Shown one piece after another: positions 26,067 to 33,281 of a stretch of 64,000 nt of DNA. Numbering within the stretch: position 1 is the stretch's first letter; each line of letters begins with the position of its first letter. The notes beneath the pieces were generated by a model that was not told where the DNA came from, searched no databases, and worked only from the letters and a program-made list of their open reading frames with translations. The stretch comes from PHAA01 sp022706565 (GTDB lineage Bacteria; Bacillota; Syntrophomonadia; Syntrophomonadales; Syntrophomonadaceae), in NCBI GenBank assembly GCA_040769385.1, contig JAXGLD010000004.1, positions 124,001-188,000 on the forward strand, written 5' to 3'. The position numbers and the translations under genes were made by a program.

Positions 26067-26981
26067 TTAGCGCAGTAAGGCCACGAATTGCGGGGGGATT
26101 TCGGTTTCGAAGCGCATCGGCTCGCCGCTGATCGGATGACGGAAGGCCAGCACCCGGGCGTGCAGAGCCAGGCGGTGAAGGGGGTCGGTCTGGGCACCGT
26201 ATTTCTTGTCGCCGGCTATTGGGTGGCCGATGTCGTGCATATGCACCCGGATCTGGTTTTTACGGCCTGTCTCCAGATGGATTTCCAGCAGCGAATACTT
26301 GGATGAGGTTTGCAGCACCCGGTAATTGGTTGTGGCCTCCAGCCCATCGCCCGGGGTGGAACTGCTGTAGATGAGCCTGGTTTTGGTCTCCAGCAGCCAG
26401 GACCGGATGGTATCCCCGTCCTTGTCAATGCGGCCTTCAACCACTGCAACATAGGACCGCTCAGTCACAAAGTCCCTCCAGTTGTCCTGGAAAAGCCGCT
26501 TCACCTCTTCATGTTTGGCAAAAATGATCACCCCGGAAGTATCCCGGTCCAGGCGATGGACGATGAAAATACGGTTGTGTGGGTTCTTTTCTCGAACATA
26601 GTCGGTCAGCTGATGGTAGGCGGTACGTTTCCTCTCGGTATCGGAAGCTATCGTCAGAAGTCCGGCTGGTTTATCGACCACTATCAGGTGCTGGTCTTCA
26701 AACAGGATCTTAAGCCCTCCGCCCACTTCCTTGCCCCAATTAGGGGAGCTGTCCACTACCACCTCCTGACCCGGCCGCAATGGGTGGTTGTACTGGTGGA
26801 CGATCTTGCCGTCTATCGATACCTGCCCCCGGGTCAGCAAGGATTTTATGTTGTTGCGGGATTGTTTGGGCAACCTCTCGATAAGAAAACTCATCAGTTC
26901 GGTCGGTTCAGAGACCGGCAGAAGAAGCTTGCGATTTACACCTTTGAATTGGCCTTTCTTATAGCCCCTGGCTCTCTTCAT
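26067..26981 (-). CDS. RluA-family RNA pseudouridine synthase
   Basis: A 304-residue enzyme: N-terminal S4 RNA-binding domain (about residues 20-75; LPKQSRNNIKSLLTRGQVSIDG), then the catalytic domain with the Asp nucleophile in IVHRLDRDTSGVI. YVAVVEG and GRKNQIRVHM are the other family motifs. It isomerises uridine in rRNA or tRNA; the exact site is unknown (RluC/RluD/YlyB-like). The start MKRARGYKK has an AAAGGGGAT site. A second, decayed copy of its 5' part lies at 28196-28295. Confidence 0.9.
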   Translation of the reverse strand: MKRARGYKKGQFKGVNRKLLLPVSEPTELMSFLIERLPKQSRNNIKSLLTRGQVSIDGKIVHQYNHPLRPGQEVVVDSSPNWGKEVGGGLKILFEDQHLIVVDKPAGLLTIASDTERKRTAYHQLTDYVREKNPHNRIFIVHRLDRDTSGVIIFAKHEEVKRLFQDNWRDFVTERSYVAVVEGRIDKDGDTIRSWLLETKTRLIYSSSTPGDGLEATTNYRVLQTSSKYSLLEIHLETGRKNQIRVHMHDIGHPIAGDKKYGAQTDPLHRLALHARVLAFRHPISGEPMRFETEIPPQFVALLR

Positions 26982-27177
26982 GCTATGATCCCCTTTGGCT
27001 TGAATTCTAGGTTTGTGGGTTACCGCCTCGACCAAACACCATTCAGGTAAAGCCAACCCATGAGGAGCTGGTGTATTGTATTATGGACCTTGGCTGTCCT
27101 TGTTATTACTACCGATAGCCCGTCCCTATGCTGATGCTCTTGACATAGACGCGGTTTTATCTCTTGCCGGTATTGAA

Positions 27178-27272
27178 CTAGAGGTCCATCAGCCAGCCCC
27201 AGAAGAAACCAAGGTTGCCAGCAGCGCAAAACCGTCGATCAGGTACTTAAGGATACTTACGGAAGTGTCCAT
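27178..27272 (-). pseudogene. Frameshifted copy of a small membrane protein gene
   Basis: Read on the minus strand from ATG at 27272, the first 21 codons (MDTSVSILKYLIDGFALLATL) align with the intact 39-residue gene at 28383-28502, sharing the segment GFALL-TL. A single-base shift then breaks the frame. In the next frame the reading FFWGWLMDL matches the FLWGGLKDLW of the intact copy. It lies about 200 bases upstream of the intact rluA, as the intact copy lies upstream of an rluA fragment. Confidence 0.65.
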
Positions 27273-27354
27273 GGATTATGGTCTCCCCGCCCTGGTCTAT
27301 TCACAAAAGTGCTCTTATGATACCATATGTCCGCCCTGGACGCTTATTACTTGA

Positions 27355-27890
27355 TTACCTTACAAGACGATTTCGGCTTCATCTCAGCACCTATCCCTTG
27401 CCACCATCAGCATCCTGATTGCGGGCCACGAAAAAAAAACAGGGCTGCATCCGAAAACAACCCTGTGTAGGAAGGAATATATTTGGATCGGTAAGGACGA
27501 TCCAGATGTCACTACATTAAAAAGCAATTTTTATGCCAAAGATCGTGCTACGCTGCTGTGATTGATATTTTTTTGCATCGGACAATTTCCTCAGCAACAA
27601 TCAGATAGTGTTTACTCTCCCATAATTACGGTCCTGATAAATTCCCATCCTGGTCAATTATTCCAGGTGTCCTTTATTTGAATACAGTATACGCAGTCAA
27701 ACGGACCGTTTTTGCTCAGTTTGACTCAATCCGACATACAATAGAGTATTTACCGTCGATACTAATTAACTGTTCTAATAACCTTACAAATGTATGGGCT
27801 TCTGAACATAAGGGAAAATTATGTGCAGCACTTATGGGCGTGAAGAATTGGTACGTATCTTGCTGTTTGATTAAGCAGATACTTACCGAA
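27355..27890. other. AT-rich gene-poor region
   Basis: This stretch is visibly richer in A and T than its surroundings and has no convincing gene. Besides a strong minus-strand terminator at 27431-27466, I see only short open frames without good ribosome binding sites. One minus-strand reading near 27590 (YLIVAEEIVRCKKI) looks like a fragment of a lost protein, but this is weak. Confidence 0.4.
27431..27466 (-). terminator. Strong intrinsic terminator in the AT-rich region
   Basis: ACAGGG/CCCTGT stem followed by nine T residues on the minus strand. No intact minus-strand gene lies directly upstream of it, consistent with decay of the region. Confidence 0.7.
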
Positions 27891-27910
27891 GGGTGGTTAT
27901 AAAGGTGCTG

Positions 27911-28105
27911 ATGCGTCAGGTCATAGTGAAGGATGAAATCAGTCCTTGGAAGGATAAACAAGGAATAGTGGTATGTGAGCGGATCAATGGCAAAACATCC
28001 GAAGGTGTGAACGGCAGGGGATTGGCCAAAGTCAGGATAGGCAATTCGCTCACGGAATGGATCTCATTTGAAAAACTGAAGGTAGATGAGCCTTACCTCA
28101 AATAA
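27911..28105 (+). CDS. Small hypothetical protein
   Basis: A 64-residue protein (MRQVIVKDEISPWKDKQG...) rich in beta-strand-like segments: GIVVCERING, GLAKVRIGNSLTEWISFEKLKV. The alternation suggests a small SH3/KOW-like barrel, but no family is recognised. An AAAGGTG site precedes this ATG; an in-frame GTG at 27893 would add six residues. It is isolated in the AT-rich region and may be a recent acquisition. Confidence 0.5.
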   Translation: MRQVIVKDEISPWKDKQGIVVCERINGKTSEGVNGRGLAKVRIGNSLTEWISFEKLKVDEPYLK

Positions 28106-28195
28106 CATAGCCTCTCAACTTTTGGGGTGCACTTTTAGTATTAGAGACACCAGTTTCTTCTGCCCGGGACTGAAGAAATGGGTGGGCTTGCCCAG

Positions 28196-28295
28196 AAGCA
28201 GGGATTTTATGTTGTTGAGGATTGTTTGGGCAACCTCTCGATAAGGAAACTCATCAGTTCGGTCGGTTCAGAAACCGGCAGCGGGATCTTGCGAT
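28196..28295 (-). pseudogene. Fragment of a duplicated rluA gene
   Basis: About 100 bases that match 26836-26935 inside rluA with only a few differences, including one deleted base. The matching part covers codons for MSFLIERLPKQSRNN in the S4 domain. No intact frame remains on either side. It lies directly downstream of the intact small membrane protein gene, mirroring the arrangement of the other copy. Confidence 0.8.
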
Positions 28296-28382
28296 GCACG
28301 ATTTAATTTGCCTGGTTTGCCGCGGTTGTTTTTTTACAATCCGGTCTCCTTTGGTTGGTCAAGTCGGGGCAGTCTCCACAGG

Positions 28383-28502
28383 CTATCCCCGTTTTTTGAA
28401 TGAATACCACAGGTCTTTCAGTCCGCCCCATAAAAAGAGCAGGGTAACCAGCAGAGCGAATCCTCCGATAACATACATAAAGATATCCAGCAGCCTAGTC
28501 AT
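28383..28502 (-). CDS. 39-residue single-pass membrane protein
   Basis: A very short gene: ATG after GGAGGATAACC, then 39 codons (MTRLLDIFMYVIGGFALLVT... ending FKKRG) and TAG. Residues 7-25 form one membrane helix; the C-terminus is basic, so the N-terminus probably faces out or the helix is an anchor. The frameshifted relative at 27178-27272 shows that the sequence was once duplicated together with rluA, which supports its being a real gene. No function can be named. Confidence 0.7.
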   Translation of the reverse strand: MTRLLDIFMYVIGGFALLVTLLFLWGGLKDLWYSFKKRG

Positions 28503-28590
28503 GGTTATCCTCCGTCGGTAGTCATACTAAAATCTATTCCTGGCCCGCGATATGAATTCCTTGTTACCAGTCTACCACAAACCCAGGCGG

Positions 28591-31242
28591 TCAAACCCGC
28601 GATGGGACAGTTACCGGGTTACCGGTATTCGAATTAGTGAAGAAACAAACCGTCTGGCCGCTGTCGATATCGGACTGCAGCCACAACTGGGTTCCCGCTC
28701 GGACCAAATCGTAAACCTTTACAACCGTCCCCCATTTGTCATAACCGGGCAGGTATTCATCAAACCGTCCGGACAGTTTGTCAAGCTGGACCGGATTAAA
28801 CACTGTTTCGGTCTTGCCCGGGAACAGGGCAACGTAGAAAATCCGGGTCTCGACCAGGTCCTGAAAGAAGTGAGTGCCAAAGGAGAGCTCCGGCATGAAT
28901 CCCCCTTCTTCCCTGGCTACTTCGACCAGCACCCTGGCGTTGCATATCTCCGCAAAAGAGACCGGCACCCCCAGGGAAGGGGTGCTGCTGCCCCAGCGCC
29001 CGGGTCCGATCAACATGTAGGGGTATTCCTCCCGGTCCGCGAAGATCCGGTTAAGCCGGCCCACCAAACGGGCCACCTGGTAGCGGTCATTGATGGGAAG
29101 GGCGTTGTAGGCATCAGGCTCCACATAAATGACCCGGGCCAGCTGCAAGCCGATGCTCCCGCCCATGGTAGAGCGACGGGTGGCAAACAACAGGCGGGCC
29201 GGATCGAATTCCGGTGTCGGCCGATGGGCCTGTTCGCCGGGATTGGTCTGCAACGGACGGCACTGCAGCAGGTTGATGCGCAGCTGGCCCTGGTCATCGA
29301 AGTTGGCCGTAAATTCGGTATCGACCGGGTAATCATAAGCGGTGGCCAGAGTCCGCAGCAACTCCCTCATCAAGACGGGAAATTCACCTTGGAACAATTC
29401 CGGGAAGCTCAGTATCCAGGCGTTAGGGGCTGGCCGGCCCGTTTCCCGGTAGCGGTTGATAACCTGGTAATCCGGGGCAGCCACCTCTTTCCACCAGGGC
29501 AGGCCACTCAGCTGCCCCGTTATGGCCGACAGATTGATGCTGGCCCACTCATTGCGGGCCAGATCCAGCACGTCCAGTTTATGCTGCGAGCAGCGGCTCA
29601 ATTCCTCCGGATCGGAAAGCGGCTGCAGGGTGGGTTTGTCCAGGGCTACGATTCGGGGATAATCATCATCGACCCGGTCCACCGCCCGGGTTCCCAATCC
29701 CACTACCAGGCGCAGCATCCCCGCTTCGGGATCCATGTCTTCGTGCCAGGCGTAGGGATTGTGCGACATGGCCACCCCAGCCAGATCGGGGAAGAAATAG
29801 GCGGAATGCATGGAACCGGACACTCTTTGCACCAGTAAGGCCATCTGCTCGTCACTGTCGGCCATGCCGCGCTGAAGCCGGTAGGCGAGGGCGTCTTCGT
29901 TCATGGTGCTGGCATAGATGGTCTTGACTGCCTGTTCAAAGTTATCGTATCTTTCGCTGGGATTGCCCTGGTTTACGCAGAAGATGCTCTCGTATTTCCC
30001 GGCGAAAGCGTTCCCAAAACCATCCTCCAGCAGGCTGCTGGAGCGCACGATCACCGGCGACTGACCGAAATAGTCGAGCATCTGCCCCAACTGGTCCTTG
30101 ATGACCTCGGGCATGATCCCCTTAAGGATCCTTTCGCGCAGGAGCGGGGCCAGACGGAAATAGTTCTCCTCCATTTTCTGTTGCTGGCGCAGCTCCCAGC
30201 ACTGGTTCTCGACCAGGTAGGTATAGAAAACGTCGGAACCTATATAAAACGAATCGTGGGGTTCCAGATGCCGGCACCAGTCCCTGGCAACGTCGGACTC
30301 AAGGATTTTGCGGGCCAGGATCATGCCCACCGTCTTGCCGCCGATAAAGCCCGAACCAACCAGGCGGTTGCGCATCTCCACCAGGTCTTCCAGGGTGAGA
30401 TAGCGACGGGCCAGCTCCAGCATGCGTTCGTCCCTGCCCAGCACCATCCGGGCCAACCGATCGACCATGATCGTTTCCTGTTCCGCGGTATCGTTTTTGC
30501 CCTGCCTTTTATCGTTCAGCAATTCTTCCGCATCCAGGAATACCCGGTCCCAATAATCGATTTTGCGCTGCACGCTGCCCGGCCCACGGTTTTGAAAGCG
30601 GGAGAATATCTGGGCGGTCCGGGTACTGCTGGTGATGGGGACAAAGCTTTCACCTTGGCGGGCATGGGGCAAGAACATGGTGGGTGAGTAACGGTTCCAA
30701 ACCTTGAGTGGGTGGACGTAGATTTCCCCTTCAAAGCTGAACAGGTCCAGCAATAGCTGGGTGGTCTCGCGGATGCGGGCAATGGTGGCGTAGGAATTGC
30801 GGTTCCTTATCAAAGCGAAATAAGCAATGGTGTCCAACCTAAACAGATAGGGGCAGGTCACCTGAAAAAAGTTGCCGATCATCAAGTCGGTAGCCCAGGC
30901 CGACAGCAGGTCGGAAAGGCTGTCAAACACATAACATACCCGCTTCCCCTCCTGAGTGGCAATATTATGGATCTGGCTGGAAAACGTCTCGAAACCGAGA
31001 GCGGCGTCCAACTGGTATTCGATTATTTCGGGTCCGGGGTCCAGGATAGGCGGGTGCTGCCCGAAGCGCAGGTACACCACCCGGAAGTGCTGGCTGCGGG
31101 CCTGCTCCACAAAAGCCCTGGCCATATTGCGGTAGTCAGCGATATCCTCCACCTGCCATACCACGTTATCCCCCCATCGCAGTCCGTCCAGTACAGCATC
31201 GAGTCCGGCCAAGCCGGTAGAAGCGCGGTCGAAAGACGACAT
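28591..31242 (-). CDS. PEP/pyruvate-binding-domain protein with N-terminal RecA/KaiC-like domain
   Basis: An 883-residue protein. Residues 1-200 resemble a KaiC/RadA-type domain (STGLAGLDAVLDGLRWGDNVVWQVE), but the Walker A loop is missing. From about residue 290 it has the PPDK N-terminal ATP-grasp domain: GFIGGKTVGM near 297 and VIVRSSSLLEDGFGNAFAGKY near 397. The phospho-histidine domain and PEP/pyruvate TIM barrel of true PEP synthase are absent; the C-terminal part (600-883) matches neither. It cannot be a complete PEP synthase or dikinase. It may be an ATP-dependent regulator or phosphotransferase. Its start lies 54 bases after amtB, behind an AAAGGAG site, so it is probably read with glnK-amtB. 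Confidence 0.75.
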   Translation of the reverse strand: MSSFDRASTGLAGLDAVLDGLRWGDNVVWQVEDIADYRNMARAFVEQARSQHFRVVYLRFGQHPPILDPGPEIIEYQLDAALGFETFSSQIHNIATQEGKRVCYVFDSLSDLLSAWATDLMIGNFFQVTCPYLFRLDTIAYFALIRNRNSYATIARIRETTQLLLDLFSFEGEIYVHPLKVWNRYSPTMFLPHARQGESFVPITSSTRTAQIFSRFQNRGPGSVQRKIDYWDRVFLDAEELLNDKRQGKNDTAEQETIMVDRLARMVLGRDERMLELARRYLTLEDLVEMRNRLVGSGFIGGKTVGMILARKILESDVARDWCRHLEPHDSFYIGSDVFYTYLVENQCWELRQQQKMEENYFRLAPLLRERILKGIMPEVIKDQLGQMLDYFGQSPVIVRSSSLLEDGFGNAFAGKYESIFCVNQGNPSERYDNFEQAVKTIYASTMNEDALAYRLQRGMADSDEQMALLVQRVSGSMHSAYFFPDLAGVAMSHNPYAWHEDMDPEAGMLRLVVGLGTRAVDRVDDDYPRIVALDKPTLQPLSDPEELSRCSQHKLDVLDLARNEWASINLSAITGQLSGLPWWKEVAAPDYQVINRYRETGRPAPNAWILSFPELFQGEFPVLMRELLRTLATAYDYPVDTEFTANFDDQGQLRINLLQCRPLQTNPGEQAHRPTPEFDPARLLFATRRSTMGGSIGLQLARVIYVEPDAYNALPINDRYQVARLVGRLNRIFADREEYPYMLIGPGRWGSSTPSLGVPVSFAEICNARVLVEVAREEGGFMPELSFGTHFFQDLVETRIFYVALFPGKTETVFNPVQLDKLSGRFDEYLPGYDKWGTVVKVYDLVRAGTQLWLQSDIDSGQTVCFFTNSNTGNPVTVPSRV

Positions 31243-31296
31243 AACTGCCCATCTCCTTTCCTTTAGATCATCTTAAGCCCCTGGTCCCCGCCCGGA

Positions 31297-32634
31297 TCAG
31301 GCCGGGCTCACTTCGCCGTAATTGTAGGCATCCTCGCCATGCTGGGTTAAATCCAGACCGATGTCTTCATCCTCATCCGATACTCTTAAGGGGGCAACCA
31401 GGGTCAGCATTTTCAGAATGCCCACGGTCATGATCGATGCAAAACCGGCCGTAGCCAGCACAGCCAGCAACTGGACCCACAGCAAATGGGGATTGCCCAT
31501 AAGCAAGCCGTTAACGCCAGCCGAATTTACCGCAGTGGTCGCGAACACACCGGTGGCCAACGCTCCGAAAATACCACCCACCCCATGGATGCCAAAAGCG
31601 TCCAGGGAATCGTCGTAATTGAAACGGATTTTAAGGCTGCTGACGGCAAAGTAACAGAGCGGCCCAGCCAGCAATCCCATCACGATGGCACTGGAGGCAG
31701 TCACGAAACCGGCTGCCGGGGTGATGGCTACCAGGCCGGCCACCACGCCGCTGGCCGCTCCTAGAGCGGTAGGTTTGCCCTGGCGCAGCCATTCGGCCGC
31801 GGCCCAGCCAATGGCCCCGGCTGCTGCCGAGGTGTTGGTAACCAGGAAGGCATGTGCGGCCAGGCCGCTGGCACCCAGGGCACTGCCGGCATTGAAGCCG
31901 AACCACCCGAACCACAGCAACGCTGCTCCCAGCATGGTCATGGGCAGGTTGTGGGGTACCATCGGCTCGGCTCCGTCCGTCTTGCGCGGCCCCAGCAGCA
32001 GGCAGGCGATCAGCCCGGAGATGCCTGAGCTTATATGGACTACCGTACCTCCAGCAAAATCCAAGGCGCCCAGGTTGCGCAGCCAGCCATCCACTCCCCA
32101 TACCCAATGGGCCAGGGGATCATAAACCAGGGTGGTCCACAGCAGCACAAACACCACGAAGATCGAGTACCGCATCCGTTCCGCAAAAGCGCCACTGATA
32201 AGGGCCACAGTAATGATGGCGAACATCATCTGAAAGAGTACAAACACCTGGTGAGGGATAGTGGGGGCATAAGCCAGGCTTGGCTCTCCCCCCACCCCGT
32301 TTAGGCCCAGGTACTGGAGTCCGCCCACCAGGTGGTTAAAATCCGCTCCAAAACCCAGGGAATAGCCGATCAGGACCCATTGTACCGAGACCAGGACCAT
32401 GGCGGTAAAGCTCTGCATGATGATGCTGAGTACATTTTTGCGGCGCACCATGCCCCCGTAGAACAGAGCCAGGCCGGGGGTCATGAGCATGACCAGGGCG
32501 GAGCATATTATGACGAACGCAGTGTCCCCGGTATCGACACCGGGCCCTTCTGCGCCGCAGGCGAGCAACGGCAGCCCCAGGGTCAACAGCATGGCATTTA
32601 TTATCAATAGAACTGCTTTAACTTTCGGTTTCAT
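31297..32634 (-). CDS. amtB: Ammonium transporter
   Basis: A 445-residue Amt/Rh channel with a signal-like first hydrophobic segment and eleven further helices. Visible motifs are ALVMLMTPGLALFYGGMVRRKN in helix 1, DFAGGTVVHISSG in the signature region around helix 5 (first pore His) and DDSLDAFGIHGVGGIFGAL (second pore His). It takes up ammonium and is gated by the PII protein encoded just upstream. The start MKPKVKAV follows a GAGGG site; the longer open frame reads through the intercistronic terminator and is not used. Located between glnK and the PEP/pyruvate-binding-domain gene. Confidence 0.95.
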   Translation of the reverse strand: MKPKVKAVLLIINAMLLTLGLPLLACGAEGPGVDTGDTAFVIICSALVMLMTPGLALFYGGMVRRKNVLSIIMQSFTAMVLVSVQWVLIGYSLGFGADFNHLVGGLQYLGLNGVGGEPSLAYAPTIPHQVFVLFQMMFAIITVALISGAFAERMRYSIFVVFVLLWTTLVYDPLAHWVWGVDGWLRNLGALDFAGGTVVHISSGISGLIACLLLGPRKTDGAEPMVPHNLPMTMLGAALLWFGWFGFNAGSALGASGLAAHAFLVTNTSAAAGAIGWAAAEWLRQGKPTALGAASGVVAGLVAITPAAGFVTASSAIVMGLLAGPLCYFAVSSLKIRFNYDDSLDAFGIHGVGGIFGALATGVFATTAVNSAGVNGLLMGNPHLLWVQLLAVLATAGFASIMTVGILKMLTLVAPLRVSDEDEDIGLDLTQHGEDAYNYGEVSPA

Positions 32635-32683
32635 TTCATATCCCTCTTTCCCAAGCAATTTTCGGCGTTCCGCCCTAGAAAAC

Positions 32684-32724
32684 AAAAAAGCGCTGGTGGC
32701 AGGTCGCCACCTGCATCCAAGCGC
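32684..32724 (-). terminator. Terminator between glnK and amtB
   Basis: GCGCTTGG/CCAGCGC outer stem and GCAGGT/ACCTGC inner stem followed by six T residues on the minus strand. It should reduce amtB transcription relative to glnK, or be a point of regulation. Confidence 0.8.
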
Positions 32725-32748
32725 CATTGCCTGGTGTTGCTTATGAAA

Positions 32749-33087
32749 TTATAGTGCCGCTGCGCCTTCCTCCCGGGTGCTGATACGTATTACCCTCTCC
32801 AGCGGATAGACAAAAATCTTGCCATCCCCGTGCTTGCCGGTGCGGCAGCTGTTGATAATGGTGGATATTATGTTTTCCACTGATTCATCATGGCAGACGA
32901 TCTCTACTTTGATCTTGGGATTCAAGTCCACCGATACCTCACGGCCCCGATAATACTGTTTTTGGTTATTCTGAAGGCCCCGCCCCTTTACCTCGCTGGC
33001 GGTCATGCCCCGGATCTGGATATTTTCCAGGGCGGCTTTCAGGTCTTCCAGCTTGGAAGGCCGGATGATGGCCTCAATCTTCTGCAT
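32749..33087 (-). CDS. glnK: PII nitrogen regulatory protein
   Basis: A 112-residue PII protein, a trimer that senses ATP/ADP and 2-oxoglutarate and plugs AmtB. Family signatures: MQKIEAIIRP at the start, EVKGRGLQ before the T-loop, TGKHGDGKIFVYPLERVIRI (B-loop and C-terminal signature). In the T-loop, Tyr46 is present (QYYRGREV), but the position of the uridylylation target Tyr51 is Val, so regulation by GlnD-type uridylylation is not expected. It is first in the glnK-amtB unit, under the shared box, promoter and terminator leader described at 33132-33269. Confidence 0.95.
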   Translation of the reverse strand: MQKIEAIIRPSKLEDLKAALENIQIRGMTASEVKGRGLQNNQKQYYRGREVSVDLNPKIKVEIVCHDESVENIISTIINSCRTGKHGDGKIFVYPLERVIRISTREEGAAAL

Positions 33088-33131
33088 ACGGCTCCCTCCT
33101 TCAGGTTAGATTGTCCCTTCCATCGGACAGC

Positions 33132-33185
33132 AAAAAAGGAGCCCGGCTCTTCCCGCTGCCGGGAAGGCATCAGACTCCTTCGTCC
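33132..33185 (-). promoter_or_regulatory. Antitermination leader of glnK (hexaloop hairpin overlapping terminator)
   Basis: Minus strand: GGAC-GAAGGA-GUCU hairpin (33185-33172) followed by a terminator whose 5' arm AAGGAG (33180-33175) lies in the hairpin loop and pairs with CUCCUU before a run of six U (33137-33132). The terminator also contains an inner UUCCCG-GCAG-CGGGAA hairpin. The two structures exclude each other, as in ANTAR-controlled leaders. The same hairpin occurs in the gltB and ANTAR-glnA leaders. Confidence 0.75.
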
Positions 33186-33213
33186 AGGTTCATTGGTGTA
33201 GATCTACTCCTAT

Positions 33214-33242
33214 AGTATATTCGCCTCTCGCCGCCCCGTAAA
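33214..33242 (-). promoter_or_regulatory. glnK promoter
   Basis: TTTACG at 33242-33237, 17-base spacer, TATACT at 33219-33214. Confidence 0.7.
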
Positions 33243-33256
33243 TGGCTTGCGGGCAA

Positions 33257-33269
33257 ACATACTGTATAC
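33257..33269 (-). promoter_or_regulatory. Shared nitrogen box upstream of glnK
   Basis: GTATACAGTATGT on the minus strand, centred 21 bases before the first base of the -35 element (about -56 from the start point). The same box at the same distance precedes the gltB and ANTAR-glnA promoters. Confidence 0.6.
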
Positions 33270-33281
33270 CTGACGTCCAAT

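Noticed and set aside
27680..27692. Fourth copy of the nitrogen box (GTATACTGTATTC on the minus strand)
   Set aside because: Three mismatches to the consensus, no -35/-10 pair at the fixed distance, and no nitrogen gene follows.
27678..27902. 74-codon plus-strand frame in the AT-rich region
   Set aside because: No ribosome binding site, Cys/Ser-rich composition typical of chance translation, and no family resemblance.
33145..33165. Shared CCCGGCAGCGGG hairpin in the terminators at 33132-33180 and 8664-8708 as a regulatory element
   Set aside because: It is a short, very stable tetraloop stem in two otherwise different terminators; the genes have no functional link, so convergence on a stable hairpin is the simpler reading.
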